Origin: Agrococcus jenensis
Lineage (GTDB): Bacteria; Actinomycetota; Actinomycetes; Actinomycetales; Microbacteriaceae
Reading direction: 5' to 3'
Length of the DNA stretch: 64,000 nucleotides
Assembly (NCBI RefSeq): GCF_003752465.1
Contig: NZ_RKHJ01000001.1
Location: forward strand, 806,001 to 870,000
The notes beneath the pieces are model-generated. The model did no database searches, had not been told where the DNA came from, and saw nothing but the letters and a program-made list of their open reading frames with translations. Shown here piece after piece: positions 16,264-25,690 of this stretch (the stretch's first letter is position 1; each line of letters starts with the position of its first letter). The translations under genes and the position numbers were made by a program.

Positions 16264-17135
16264 CCGACACGACGGATGCCACGGTCGGCGCGGGCGCGCC
16301 CGAGCGCGTCGGCGTGCTCGGCGGCGGCCGCATGGGCGCCGGCATCGCGCACGCGTTCGTGCTCGCCGGCAGCCAGGTCGTCGTGGTCGAGCGCGACGCC
16401 GACGCGGCGCACGCCGCCGACGAGCGGGTGCGCGCGAGCCTCGCGAAGAGCGTCGAGCGCGGCTGGGCCGAGCCGCTCGACGACCTGACCGGCCGCATCC
16501 GCGTCGCCACCGACGTCACCGCCTTCGCCGACGCCGACCTCGTCATCGAGGCGGTGCCCGAGGACGAGGCGCTCAAGGCGGAGGCGCTCGCCCGCGTCGA
16601 GGCCGTCCTGCACGACCGCGCGGCGCTCGCGAGCAACACCTCGTCGATCTCGATCGGCAGGCTCGCCGCGGCGCTCGAGCGCCCCGCCCGCTTCCTCGGG
16701 CTGCACTTCTTCAACCCGGTGCCCGCATCGACGCTCGTCGAGATCGTGCTCGGCGACGACACGGACCCGCGGCTCGCGAACGACGCGCGCGCCTGGGTCG
16801 AGGCGATCGGCAAGGCGCCGGTGACCGTCCACGACGCGCCCGGCTTCGCGAGCTCGCGGCTCGGCGTCGCGATCGGCCTCGAGGCGATCCGCATGGTCGA
16901 GGAGGGCGTCGCGAGCCCGGGCGACATCGATCTCGCGATGGAGCTCGGCTACAAGCACCCGACCGGCCCGCTGCGCACGACCGACATCGTGGGCCTCGAC
17001 GTGCGGCTCGGCATCGCCGAGCAGCTGCACCGCGAGCTCGGCCCGCGCTTCGAGCCGCCCGCGCTGCTGCGCCAGATGGTCGCGGACGGCCGGCTCGGCA
17101 AGAAGAGCGGCCGCGGCTTCTACGACTGGACCTGA
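16260..17135 (+). CDS. paaH: 3-hydroxyacyl-CoA dehydrogenase (PaaH)
   Basis: A 291-residue NAD-dependent 3-hydroxyacyl-CoA dehydrogenase. Residues about 18-40 carry the Rossmann GVLGGGRMGAGIAHAF. The catalytic His-Glu pair is represented by GLHFFNPVP (about 140-150) with the EAVPEDEALK segment upstream, and the C-terminal all-helical dimer domain ends in GRLGKKSGRGFYDW, typical of the family. PaaH oxidises 3-hydroxyadipyl-CoA to 3-oxoadipyl-CoA, the PaaJ substrate. ATG 16260 overlaps the paaF stop by 4 nt. A REP-like repeat lies between this gene and paaZ. Confidence 0.85.
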   Translation: MTDTTDATVGAGAPERVGVLGGGRMGAGIAHAFVLAGSQVVVVERDADAAHAADERVRASLAKSVERGWAEPLDDLTGRIRVATDVTAFADADLVIEAVPEDEALKAEALARVEAVLHDRAALASNTSSISIGRLAAALERPARFLGLHFFNPVPASTLVEIVLGDDTDPRLANDARAWVEAIGKAPVTVHDAPGFASSRLGVAIGLEAIRMVEEGVASPGDIDLAMELGYKHPTGPLRTTDIVGLDVRLGIAEQLHRELGPRFEPPALLRQMVADGRLGKKSGRGFYDWT

Positions 17136-17140
17136 CCCGC

Positions 17141-17172
17141 TGGTCGAGGCGCCGTGGCGCCTCGAGACCACC
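17141..17172. repeat. REP-like inverted repeat copy 4 (short form)
   Basis: CTGGTCGAGGCGCC, a 2-nt loop, then GGCGCCTCGAGACCAC: a short palindromic version of the dispersed element, with the same ends but no long central section. It begins 6 bp after the paaH stop and lies 27 bp before the paaZ start, inside the operon. Confidence 0.8.
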
Positions 17173-17198
17173 CACGACGACGACAGATGGAGACGACG

Positions 17199-19307
17199 AT
17201 GTCCGACCTCATGACCCGCACCCGCATCCTGCCGAGCTACGTCCAGGACGGCTGGTGGGAGCCGACCGGCGACGCCGCGAGCGACGCGGCGATCGTACGC
17301 GACGCCTCCACCGGCGAGGAGGTCGTGCGCGTCTCGACGACGGGCCTCGACCTCGCGGCCGCGCTCGAGCACGCCCGCACCGTGGGCCAGCACAGCCTCG
17401 CGCCGCTCACCTTCCACCAGCGGGCGATCCTGCTGAAGCGCATGGCGCTCGCGCTCACCGAGCGCAAGGGCGAGCTCTACGAGCTCTCGAGCCGCACGGG
17501 CGCGACGAAGAACGACTCGTGGGTCGACATCGACGGCGGCATCGGCGTGCTGTTCACCTACTCGTCGAAGGGCCGCCGCGAGATGCCGCAGTCGACGATC
17601 TACCTCGACGGCCCGGTCGAGCAGCTCTCGAAGGACGGCTCGTTCCTCGCCCGCCACATCTGCACGACGCTGCCCGGCGTCGCGGTGCAGATCAACGCCT
17701 TCAACTTCCCCGTCTGGGGTGCGCTCGAGAAGCTCGCCCCCGCGTTCCTCGCCGGCATGCCCACGCTCATCAAGCCCGCGACGCCGACCGGCTACGTCGC
17801 CGAGCACATGGTCCGCATCCTCGCCGAGTCGGGCCTGCTGCCCGCGGGCGCGATCCAGCTCGTCTCCGGCTCCGCGCGCGACCTGCTCGACCACCTGCGG
17901 CTCGGCGACACCGTGAGCTTCACCGGGTCCGCGTCGACCGCCGCCGGTCTGCGCCTCCACGACGCGGTGCAGACCCACGGCGTGCGCTTCACCGTCGAGA
18001 CCGACTCGATCAACGCATCCGTGCTCGGCCCCGACGCCGAGCCTGGCACCCCGGAGTTCGACGCGTTCGTGCGCGGCGTCGTGACGGAGATGACGGCGAA
18101 GGCCGGCCAGAAGTGCACGGCCATCCGCCGCGCGATCGTGCCGACCGACATGACGGATGCGGTGGCCGACGCCGTGCGCGAGCGCATCGCCGCGAAGGTG
18201 GTCGTCGGCGACCCGCGCGCCGAGGGCGTGACGATGGGACCGCTCGCGTCGACCGAGCAGCGCGACGAGGTGCTCAAGCAGGTCATGAAGCTGCGCGAGG
18301 GTGGCGGGCAGATCGTCGTCGGCGGCGACGCCGGCCAGGTGACGCTCGCCGACGGCTCGCTCGGCGAGGCGGTCGACGGCGCGTTCGTCGCCCCGACGCT
18401 GCTCGCGTTCCGCGATCCCGAGTCGGAGGCCCTGCACGAGATCGAGGCGTTCGGCCCCGTCTCGTCGCTCGTCGAGTACGGCAGCCCCGAGCAGGCGGCG
18501 GAGATCGTCGCGCGCGGCGGCGGCTCGCTCGTGACGTCGGTCGCATCCCACGACCCGGTGTTCGTCGCCGAGCTCACGCGCCGCATCGCGCCGCACAACG
18601 GCCGCATCCTGCTGCTCGACCGCGACGACGCGCGCGCCTCCACCGGCCACGGCTCGCCGCTGCCGATGCTCGTGCACGGCGGCCCCGGCCGCGCGGGCGG
18701 CGGTGAGGAGCTGGGCGGCATCCGCTCGGTGCTCCACCACATGCAGCGCACCGCCATCCAGGGCAGCCCGACCATGCTCACCGCGCTCACCGGCGTCTGG
18801 CACCAGGGCGCCGCGGCGTCGACGGATGCGCCCCACCCGTTCCGCAAGTCGCTCGCCGAGCTGCGCATCGGCGACCAGGTCGTCTCGGAGCGCCGCGTCA
18901 TCACGCTCGACGACATCGAGCACTTCGCCGACTTCACCGGCGACCTCTTCTACGCCCACATGGACCAGGAGGCGGCGGAGGCGAACCCGTTCTTCCCGGG
19001 ACGCGTGGCGCACGGCTACCTGCTGCTGTCGTTCGCGGCGGGGCTCTTCGTCGAGCCGGCGCCGGGTCCCGTGCTCGCGAACACCGGCCTCGACAACCTC
19101 CGCTTCATGACGCCCGTCTCGCCGGGCGACTCGCTGCGGGTCACGCTCACGGCGAAGCAGATCACGCCGCGCGAGACCGACCCCTACGGCGAGGTTCGAT
19201 GGGATGCGGTGCTCACCAACCAGGACGACGAGACGGTCGCGCAGTACGACCTGCTGACCTACGTCGCGAAGGAGCAGGCGCAGGCGCAGGAGCAGTCCGG
19301 CCGCTGA
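17199..19307 (+). CDS. paaZ: Bifunctional oxepin-CoA hydrolase / aldehyde dehydrogenase PaaZ
   Basis: A 702-residue two-domain enzyme. Residues about 1-520 are an aldehyde dehydrogenase with the catalytic Cys in AGQKCTAIRRAIVP (about 308). Residues about 540-695 are a MaoC-like hot-dog hydratase with FTGDLFYAHMDQEAA and PGRVAHGYLLLS, which hold the catalytic Asp/His. PaaZ hydrolyses the oxepin-CoA ring to an open aldehyde and oxidises it to 3-oxo-5,6-dehydrosuberyl-CoA, avoiding a toxic shunt product. Both active sites look intact. I chose ATG 17199 because GGAG lies 6-7 nt upstream; ATG 17187 in the same frame would add four residues. It is last in the paaJFHZ unit and is followed by a strong terminator. 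Confidence 0.93.
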   Translation: MSDLMTRTRILPSYVQDGWWEPTGDAASDAAIVRDASTGEEVVRVSTTGLDLAAALEHARTVGQHSLAPLTFHQRAILLKRMALALTERKGELYELSSRTGATKNDSWVDIDGGIGVLFTYSSKGRREMPQSTIYLDGPVEQLSKDGSFLARHICTTLPGVAVQINAFNFPVWGALEKLAPAFLAGMPTLIKPATPTGYVAEHMVRILAESGLLPAGAIQLVSGSARDLLDHLRLGDTVSFTGSASTAAGLRLHDAVQTHGVRFTVETDSINASVLGPDAEPGTPEFDAFVRGVVTEMTAKAGQKCTAIRRAIVPTDMTDAVADAVRERIAAKVVVGDPRAEGVTMGPLASTEQRDEVLKQVMKLREGGGQIVVGGDAGQVTLADGSLGEAVDGAFVAPTLLAFRDPESEALHEIEAFGPVSSLVEYGSPEQAAEIVARGGGSLVTSVASHDPVFVAELTRRIAPHNGRILLLDRDDARASTGHGSPLPMLVHGGPGRAGGGEELGGIRSVLHHMQRTAIQGSPTMLTALTGVWHQGAAASTDAPHPFRKSLAELRIGDQVVSERRVITLDDIEHFADFTGDLFYAHMDQEAAEANPFFPGRVAHGYLLLSFAAGLFVEPAPGPVLANTGLDNLRFMTPVSPGDSLRVTLTAKQITPRETDPYGEVRWDAVLTNQDDETVAQYDLLTYVAKEQAQAQEQSGR

Positions 19308-19315
19308 TGCCGCGG

Positions 19316-19348
19316 AGCGGCCCCTCCCACGTGCTGGGAGGGGCCGCT
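19316..19348. terminator. Bidirectional hairpin terminator after paaZ
   Basis: A perfect 14-bp stem (AGCGGCCCCTCCCA / TGGGAGGGGCCGCT) with a 5-nt loop lies between the convergent paaZ and rpf-like genes, followed by TCGCGTCT in the paaZ direction. It can serve both strands. There is no U-run, as is usual in high-GC actinomycetes. Confidence 0.85.
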
Positions 19349-19367
19349 TCGCGTCTAGGACCGGCTG

Positions 19368-20236
<869 letters not shown>

Positions 20237-20239
20237 CGA

Positions 20240-20725
20240 TCACGTCGTCGTCGGCGCGGCCTCCAGCGATCTGAGCAGCGCTAGGTCATGCCGGTCGACC
20301 GCCCGCAGCTCGTAGCCCGCACGCAGCGCGATGAGCCGCGCGGCGTCGGCCACGACCACGGGGAAGCCCGCCACGCGGCCGATCGTGCGCGACGCGACGG
20401 GATGCACGATCGAGCCACCGTCCAGCAGCGCCTGGACCCCGTCGCCGTTCGGCTCGAGGCGCATCGGGTGCGGGTCGACCGCCCGGCCCTCCGCGCGCAG
20501 CTCGACGCGCACGGGCAGCCAGTCCTCCGCCACGCCGTAGCCGTCCTGCTCGAGCCAGGCGACGGCATCCGCGACCGCCGCCGCGTCCAGGAACACGTCG
20601 AGATCGCCGTGCGGCCGCGTCTGCCGCCCGACCAGCGCATCCACCGCCCAGCCGCCGTTGCACTGGTAGACGACGCCGCGCGCAGCGAGCCACGCGGCGA
20701 TGCGCGCGACCTCCGAGCCCTCCAT
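20240..20725 (-). CDS. Nucleotidyltransferase-fold protein (AadB/LinB-like)
   Basis: A 161-residue protein with the nucleotidyltransferase signature GGWAVDALVG ... RPHGDLDVFLD (about 24-46), where Gly-Gly/Trp and the Asp-x-Asp pair bind nucleotide and metal. This arrangement matches the small ANT(2'')/lincosamide adenylyltransferase-like family. Substrates of most chromosomal members are unknown, and nothing here proves an antibiotic-resistance role. The ATG at 20725 is 4 bp after the paaR stop, so it is probably co-transcribed with paaR, an odd partner for a catabolic regulator. The 3' end lies in the leader-promoter region of the rpf-like gene. Confidence 0.7.
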   Translation of the reverse strand: MEGSEVARIAAWLAARGVVYQCNGGWAVDALVGRQTRPHGDLDVFLDAAAVADAVAWLEQDGYGVAEDWLPVRVELRAEGRAVDPHPMRLEPNGDGVQALLDGGSIVHPVASRTIGRVAGFPVVVADAARLIALRAGYELRAVDRHDLALLRSLEAAPTTT

Positions 20726-20729
20726 GTGC

Positions 20730-21341
20730 CTAGAGCGAGGACGGCTCGCGCAGTCCGGTGCGCACGAGCTCGAGCACCGAGTCGGCGAGCTGCTCCGGCG
20801 TGATCGAGCCGCCCGGCCGGTACCACTCGGCGATCGAGTTCACCATGCCGAAGGTCAGGCGCTCGGCGATGCGCGGATCCATGTCGGGCCGCAGCGTGCC
20901 CTCGTCGCGCGACGCCTCGAACAGCAGCCGCAGCTTGCGGTCGATCTCGCGCCGGCGGCGCATCGCCTCGAGCTCGATCGGGGTGTTGCCGCGCAGGCGC
21001 AGCAGCAGCGTCACGAAGGGCTTCCGCTCGCACAGCACGAGCACGGCGCTGCGCACGACATAGCGGATGCGGTCGACCACCGGTCCCGACGTCGCCTCCG
21101 GCGCGTCGAACACGGCCTCGAGCGCGTCGAGCGCCTGGGCGAGCGCCACCTCGAGCATCTGCTCCTTCGAGGCGAAGTGGTGGTAGATCGCCGACTTCGA
21201 CAGCCCGAGCCGCTCGGCGATGACGCCGAGCGACGTCGCGTCGTAGCCGCGCTCGTTGAACGCCGCGACGACCACCTCGAGCATCGAGTCGCGGTCGTAG
21301 CCCGGGCGGCCGCGGCGGGCGGGCTCGGCGGTGGCGGTCAT
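20730..21341 (-). CDS. paaR: TetR-family repressor, likely PaaR
   Basis: A 203-residue TetR-family regulator. The N-terminal helix-turn-helix reads TSLGVIAERLGLSKSAIYHHFASKEQML (about 42-70 of the chosen frame), and a helical ligand-binding domain follows. Its place beside paaK and between two paa units that share a palindromic operator makes it the probable phenylacetyl-CoA-responsive repressor PaaR. I start it at ATG 21341, which has GGAGG four bases upstream; ATG 21359 would add six residues. No copy of the operator is seen directly upstream of this gene, so it may not be autoregulated. The nucleotidyltransferase-like gene follows after 4 bp. Confidence 0.82.
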   Translation of the reverse strand: MTATAEPARRGRPGYDRDSMLEVVVAAFNERGYDATSLGVIAERLGLSKSAIYHHFASKEQMLEVALAQALDALEAVFDAPEATSGPVVDRIRYVVRSAVLVLCERKPFVTLLLRLRGNTPIELEAMRRRREIDRKLRLLFEASRDEGTLRPDMDPRIAERLTFGMVNSIAEWYRPGGSITPEQLADSVLELVRTGLREPSSL

Positions 21342-21364
21342 CGATCCATCCTCCAGCATCGGGC

Positions 21365-21411
21365 GTGGTCTCGATACGCGGCCGGGCTCCGCCCGGCTGC
21401 TACTCGACCAC
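21365..21411. repeat. REP-like inverted repeat copy 5 (inverted)
   Basis: GTGGTCTCGATACGC, a GCCGGGC...GCCCGGC inner stem, then GCTACTCGACCAC. On the minus strand this is the same element as at 11911. Its CTA at 21400-21402 is the paaK stop codon, so the last codons of paaK (Val-Glu-stop) are written by the repeat. It separates paaK from paaR. Confidence 0.85.
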
Positions 21412-22740
21412 CGCAGCGGACTCGCGCAGGTCGTAGACGCGCTTGTACTTGCCCTCCGAGCGCGGCAGCGACCCGGCCGGCACGACCTCGACGTCGACGG
21501 TCGTGCCGATCCGCTCCTTCACGCGCAGCTTGAGCACCTCGGCGGCCGCGGTGGAGACGACCGGCTTGAGCCCGGGCGTGCACTCGATCTTCACGACCAG
21601 GCCGTCCATGCGCCCGCGCTTGACGAGCTCGAGCACGAAGTGCGGCGTCAGGTGCTCGATCTCGAGCGCGATCTCCTCGATCTGCGTCGGGAAGAGGTTC
21701 ACGCCGCGGAGGATGATCATGTCGTCGTTGCGGCCGGTGATCTTCTCGATGCGTCGCATCGTCGACTGCGCCGAGCCGGGCAGCAGCCGCGTCAGGTCGC
21801 GCGTGCGGTAGCGCAGCACCGGGAACGCCTGCTTCGTGAGCGACGTGAAGACGAGCTCGCCCATCTCGCCGTCGGGCAGCTGCCGACCGGTCTCGCCGTC
21901 GATCACCTCGGGCAGGAAGTGGTCCTCCCAGATCGTCGGCCCGTCCTTCGTCGTCGCGAACTCGCTGCCGACGCCGGGGCCCATGACCTCCGACAGCCCG
22001 TAGATGTCGACCGCGTCGATGCCCATCCGCCGCTCGAGCTCGTGCCGCATCTCGTTCGTCCACGGCTCGGCACCGCAGATGGCGACCTTGAGCGACGTCT
22101 CGCGCGGGTCGAGCCCCGCGTCCTCGAACGCATCCGCGATCGTCAGCAGGTACGAGGGCGTGCACATGATCGCGTCGGGCTCGAAGTCGCGGATGAGCTG
22201 CACCTGCCGCGCCGTCTGCCCGCCGGAGACGGGGATGACGGTCGCGCCGAGCCGCTCGATGCCCGCGTGCGCGCCCTGGCCGCCGGTGAAGAGGCCGTAG
22301 CCGTAGGCGTTGTGCACCTTCATGCCCGGTCGCACGCCCGCGGCGCGCAGCGAGCGCGCGACGACCTCTGCCCACACATCGAGGTCGGCCTTCGTGTAGC
22401 CGACGACGGTCGGGCGGCCGGTCGTGCCGGACGACGCGTGGATGCGCGCGACCTCGGCCATCGGCACCGCGAACATGCCGAACGGGTACGACGCCCGCAG
22501 GTCCTCCTTCGTGGTGAAGGGCAGCAGCTGCAGGTCGTCGAGCGAGCGGATGTCGTCGGGCGTCACCCCGGCCTCGTCGAGCTTCCGCGTGTAGGTCGGC
22601 ACGTTCGCGTAGGCGTGGCGCACGGTCTGCTGGAGCCGCTCGAGCTGCAGGGCGCGCAGCTCGTCGAGCGAGAGCCGCTCGCCGGTGTCTCGCAGATCCG
22701 GGTCGCGGAGGTCATCGGATGCGGTGGTCTGGTCAAGCAT
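21400..22740 (-). CDS. paaK: Phenylacetate-CoA ligase PaaK
   Basis: A 446-residue AMP-forming ligase that activates phenylacetate to phenylacetyl-CoA, the first step of the pathway. The P-loop-like SSGTTGRPTVVGYT lies near residue 107, the YGLSEVMGPGVGSE adenylate-binding region near 245, RTRDLT near 313, and TGRNDDMIILRGVNLFP near 335; the C-terminal EGKYKRV lysine region is present. The length and motif order match PaaK exactly. It starts at ATG 22740 with AGGAAAG some distance upstream. It follows paaI on the minus strand, separated by a hairpin repeat, and its stop codon is formed by a dispersed repeat. Confidence 0.95.
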   Translation of the reverse strand: MLDQTTASDDLRDPDLRDTGERLSLDELRALQLERLQQTVRHAYANVPTYTRKLDEAGVTPDDIRSLDDLQLLPFTTKEDLRASYPFGMFAVPMAEVARIHASSGTTGRPTVVGYTKADLDVWAEVVARSLRAAGVRPGMKVHNAYGYGLFTGGQGAHAGIERLGATVIPVSGGQTARQVQLIRDFEPDAIMCTPSYLLTIADAFEDAGLDPRETSLKVAICGAEPWTNEMRHELERRMGIDAVDIYGLSEVMGPGVGSEFATTKDGPTIWEDHFLPEVIDGETGRQLPDGEMGELVFTSLTKQAFPVLRYRTRDLTRLLPGSAQSTMRRIEKITGRNDDMIILRGVNLFPTQIEEIALEIEHLTPHFVLELVKRGRMDGLVVKIECTPGLKPVVSTAAAEVLKLRVKERIGTTVDVEVVPAGSLPRSEGKYKRVYDLRESAAVVE

Positions 22741-22769
22741 CGTCGCTCTCTTTCCTCGTGCTTCGTGAT

Positions 22770-22830
22770 GCCGAGCTTCCCTGAAGTGCGGGTTTCGGGG
22801 GCGGAAACCCGCGGTTGGGGGAAGCTCGGC
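22770..22830. repeat. CGAGCTTCCC hairpin element, copy 1
   Basis: Nested inverted repeat: outer arms CCGAGCTTCCC / GGGAAGCTCGG and inner arms CGGGTTTC / GAAACCCG with a short loop. It fills the space between paaI and paaK. A sister copy lies at 24409-24469 between paaA and paaB. Both are inside operons, so a transcript-processing or stabilising role is possible. Confidence 0.85.
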
Positions 22831-22844
22831 GTCTCGCGGGTGGG

Positions 22845-23285
22845 TCAGGCGGGGCCGCCGGCGCCGGTCGGCGTCGCGGGGGCAGGGCGATTGGTGGCGA
22901 ACGAGCGGCCGCGGAACTCCGCGACGGTGTCGCCGGTCTCGTCGACGACCGACACGTCGTAGATGCCGTTGCGGCCGGAGCGCCAGCGGCGCTCGGCGGT
23001 CGCGGTGAGCGTCTGCCCGACGTGCGTGGCCTTCGCGAACGTGATGTCGGCACCGGAGGCGACCGTCACCGTGGCGTCCTCGTTGCACGCGTAGGCGAAG
23101 GCGGTGTCGGCGAGCGTGAAGACGAGCCCGCCGTGGGTGATGCCGAAGCCGTTCACCATCGCATCGGTGATGGGCATCGTGAGCACGGCGCGGCCGCGCT
23201 CGAGCTCGGCGATCTCGATGCCGAACGCCTCCTTGGCCCGGTCCGTCTCGGCCATGATCGTGGCCAGCCAGCTCTCGTCTCGCAT
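22845..23285 (-). CDS. paaI: Hydroxyphenylacetyl-CoA thioesterase PaaI
   Basis: A 146-residue hot-dog-fold thioesterase. The motif [21 protein letters not shown] (about 48-68) holds the helix-associated HGG and the Asp used for catalysis. PaaI hydrolyses phenylacetyl-CoA derivatives such as hydroxylated forms that PaaABCDE cannot use, freeing CoA. It starts at ATG 23285 and is divergent from paaA across 122 bp that contains a PaaR-type operator, which may control both directions. paaK follows downstream. Confidence 0.88.
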   Translation of the reverse strand: MRDESWLATIMAETDRAKEAFGIEIAELERGRAVLTMPITDAMVNGFGITHGGLVFTLADTAFAYACNEDATVTVASGADITFAKATHVGQTLTATAERRWRSGRNGIYDVSVVDETGDTVAEFRGRSFATNRPAPATPTGAGGPA

Positions 23286-23328
23286 CCGTGCTCCATCGCC
23301 CGTGTGATCTGTCGTGCTCGAGCGGCCG

Positions 23329-23375
23329 TTGCGGGTCCGCTCCGGGTGAGTCTATACTTACTGAACGTTCGGTAA
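23329..23375 (+). promoter_or_regulatory. paaA promoter with PaaR-type operator
   Basis: A candidate -35 TTGCGG (23329-23334) and strong -10 TATACT (23353-23358) are 18 bp apart. Positions 23358-23375 are the 18-bp near-palindrome TTACTGAACGTTCGGTAA (16 of 18 positions symmetric), starting at the last base of the -10. The block TGAACG(A/T)TCGGT is shared with the paaJ promoter. Overlap with the transcription start fits repression by PaaR, whose gene is 2 kb away. The same site could also control the divergent paaI. Confidence 0.8.
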
Positions 23376-23407
23376 CTAATTCCGAATCCCAGGAAGGGGA
23401 GGCGACG

Positions 23408-24391
23408 ATGACGCTCACCGCACCCGACGCATCCGCCACGGGCGACCTCGACGAGGCCGAGCTGCAGGCCCGCTTCGATGCGCTCATCGAGGCCGACCAG
23501 CGCATCGAGCCGCGCGACTGGATGCCCGACGCGTACCGCAAGACGCTCATCCGCCAGATCTCCCAGCACGCCCACTCCGAGATCATCGGCATGCAGCCCG
23601 AGGGCAACTGGATCTCGCGCGCCCCGAGCCTGAAGCGCAAGGCGATCCTCATGGCCAAGGTGCAGGACGAGGCCGGCCACGGGCTCTACCTCTACTCCGC
23701 CGCGCAGACGCTCGGCATCAGCCGCGACGAGATGACCGAGCAGCTCATCGAGTCACGCGCGCGCTACTCCTCGATCTTCAACTACCCGACGCCGACGTGG
23801 GCCGACATGGGCGCGATCGGCTGGCTCGTCGACGGCGCCGCGATCTGCAACCAGGTGCCGCTGTGCCGCGCCTCGTACGGCCCCTACGGCCGCGCGATGG
23901 TGCGCATCTGCAAGGAGGAGTCGTTCCACCAGCGCCAGGGCTTCGAGATCCTGCTCGAGCTGAGCCAGGGCACCGAGGCGCAGCACCGGATGGCGCAGGA
24001 GGCCGTGGACCGCTGGTACTGGCCGTCGCTCATGATGTTCGGCCCGCCGGACGACGAGTCGCCGAACTCGGCGCAGTCGATGGCGTGGAAGATCAAGCGC
24101 TTCTCGAACGACGAGCTGCGCCAGCGCTTCGTCAGCATGCTCGTGCCGCAGGCCGAGGTGCTGGGGCTCACGCTCCCCGACCCGAACCTCCGCTGGAACG
24201 AGGAGCGCGGCGAGTGGGACATGTCGGAGATCGACTGGACCGAGTTCAACGAGGTGCTCGCCGGCCGGGGGCCCGCGAACGCCCAGCGCATCCAGCACCG
24301 CCGCGACGCGCATGAGGACGGCGCGTGGGTGCGCGAGGCAGCCGCCGCCTACGCCGAGAAGCAGGCCGCGCGCGCCCGCCAGGCCGCCTGA
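23408..24391 (+). CDS. paaA: Phenylacetyl-CoA epoxidase subunit PaaA
   Basis: A 327-residue catalytic alpha subunit of the ring 1,2-phenylacetyl-CoA epoxidase, a diiron multicomponent monooxygenase. Two E-x2-H iron ligand motifs are seen: [11 protein letters not shown] (about 86-93) and [11 protein letters not shown] (about 168-176). The PaaA signature [20 protein letters not shown] precedes the first. It starts at ATG 23408 with GGAAGGGGAGG upstream, a strong ribosome site. It is first gene of paaABCDE and is directly preceded by the repressor site. Confidence 0.96.
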   Translation: MTLTAPDASATGDLDEAELQARFDALIEADQRIEPRDWMPDAYRKTLIRQISQHAHSEIIGMQPEGNWISRAPSLKRKAILMAKVQDEAGHGLYLYSAAQTLGISRDEMTEQLIESRARYSSIFNYPTPTWADMGAIGWLVDGAAICNQVPLCRASYGPYGRAMVRICKEESFHQRQGFEILLELSQGTEAQHRMAQEAVDRWYWPSLMMFGPPDDESPNSAQSMAWKIKRFSNDELRQRFVSMLVPQAEVLGLTLPDPNLRWNEERGEWDMSEIDWTEFNEVLAGRGPANAQRIQHRRDAHEDGAWVREAAAAYAEKQAARARQAA

Positions 24392-24408
24392 CCCACACCG
24401 ACACGACC

Positions 24409-24469
24409 GTCGAGCTTCCCCGAACTCCGGGTTTCGGCGCAGGAGACCCGGACTTCAGGGAAGTTCGAC
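24409..24469. repeat. CGAGCTTCCC hairpin element, copy 2
   Basis: Outer arms GTCGAGCTTCCC (24409-24420) and GGGAAGTTCGAC (24458-24469) and inner arms CCGGGTTTC / GAGACCCGG. Arm sequences are shared with the copy at 22770, but several paired positions have changed together, so the pairing is conserved more than the sequence. It lies 17 bp after the paaA stop and 22 bp before paaB. Confidence 0.85.
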
Positions 24470-24491
24470 GGAGCAGGACGAGGAGACGAAG

Positions 24492-24797
24492 ATGTCGACA
24501 CCCGGAGACGTTGCCGGCGAGGGCTGGCCGCTGTACGAGGTGTTCGTGCGCGCCAACCGCGGCCTGAGCCACGTGCACGTCGGGTCGCTCCACGCGCCCG
24601 ACGACGACATGGCGCTGCGCAACGCGCGCGACCTCTACACGCGCCGCAACGAGGGCGTCTCGGTGTGGGTCGTGCGCTCGAGCGCGATCACGACGAGCGA
24701 CCCCGACCAGAAGGGCGCCTTCTTCGAGAGCCCCGCGGGCAAGAACTACCGCCACGCCAAGTACTACGAGAAGAGCGCGGAGGTCCCCCACCTGTGA
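24492..24797 (+). CDS. paaB: Phenylacetyl-CoA epoxidase subunit PaaB
   Basis: A 101-residue small subunit that bridges PaaAC units in the epoxidase complex. WPLYEVFVRANRGLSHVHVGSLHAPDDDMAL near the N-terminus and YTRRNEGVSVWVVRS mid-protein are family signatures. The tail HAKYYEKSAEVPHL is also typical. ATG 24492 has AGGAGACG upstream. Its TGA overlaps the paaC GTG (GTGA). Confidence 0.95.
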   Translation: MSTPGDVAGEGWPLYEVFVRANRGLSHVHVGSLHAPDDDMALRNARDLYTRRNEGVSVWVVRSSAITTSDPDQKGAFFESPAGKNYRHAKYYEKSAEVPHL

Positions 24798-25690
24798 CTC
24801 CCCAGCCCCCGGCCCGCGACGCCGCATCCGTCGCCGCCGCCCACCAGGCCGACGCCGACGCCGTGCACGGCGACGTCTCGGTCGACGAGCTCGAGCTGCA
24901 GTCCGAGCTGTCCGGCGCGGATGCGTCGGCGACGGCGACGCCCGACGTCGCGGCGTACGCGCTCCGGCTCGGCGACGACGCGCTCATCCTCTCCCAGCGG
25001 CTCGGCTGGTGGATCTCGCGCGCCCCGGAGCTCGAGGAGGACATGGCGCTCGGCAACATCGCGCTCGACCTGCTCGGGCACGCGCGCTCGCTGCTGCACT
25101 ACGCCGGCACCGCATCCGGCAAGACCGAGGACGACCTCGCCTACTGGCGCGACGAGCACGAGTTCCGCTGCGCGTGGCTCTTCCAGCAGCCGAACGGCGA
25201 CTTCGCGCACACGATCGCTCGCGGCCTGATCGCGGCGATCTGGATGCAGGAGCTCTACACGGCGCTGTCGCGGTCGACGGATGCGTCGCTCGCCGCGATC
25301 GCGGCGAAGTCGGTGAAGGAGGTCGCGTACCACCGCGACCACGCCGTGCAGTGGACGCTCCGGCTCGCGGGCGGCACCGAGGAGTCGCGCCGCCGCCTGC
25401 TCGTCGCGCTCACGGACACCTGGCCGTACACCGACGAGCTCTTCCGCGACGACGATCTGCACGACCGCCTCGGCGACATCGCGCCGCGGCCGTCGAGCCT
25501 GCGCGCCGGCTTCGACGAGATCTGGACCGCTGTCCTCGCAGAGGCGGAGATCTCCGAGGCCGACTTCACGAACTCGAAGATCGGCCAGTCGTCGGGCGGC
25601 GGCCGCCACGGCCACCACTCCACGCACCTCGGCCCGCTGCTCGCCGAGATGCAGGTGCTCGCGCGCCGCCACCCCGGAGCATCGTGGTGA
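24794..25690 (+). CDS. paaC: Phenylacetyl-CoA epoxidase subunit PaaC
   Basis: A 298-residue structural beta subunit, a ferritin-like helical protein related to PaaA but normally without a functional diiron site. Family segments include LGDDALILSQRLGWWISRAPELEEDMALGNI and SVKEVAYHRDHAVQWTLRLAGGTEESRRR, plus HSTHLGPLLAEMQ near the end. I start it at GTG 24794 because it overlaps the paaB stop by 4 nt; the first 45 or so residues are an Ala/Asp-rich extension not seen in the shortest homologues. Its TGA overlaps the paaD GTG. Confidence 0.93.
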   Translation: MTPQPPARDAASVAAAHQADADAVHGDVSVDELELQSELSGADASATATPDVAAYALRLGDDALILSQRLGWWISRAPELEEDMALGNIALDLLGHARSLLHYAGTASGKTEDDLAYWRDEHEFRCAWLFQQPNGDFAHTIARGLIAAIWMQELYTALSRSTDASLAAIAAKSVKEVAYHRDHAVQWTLRLAGGTEESRRRLLVALTDTWPYTDELFRDDDLHDRLGDIAPRPSSLRAGFDEIWTAVLAEAEISEADFTNSKIGQSSGGGRHGHHSTHLGPLLAEMQVLARRHPGASW

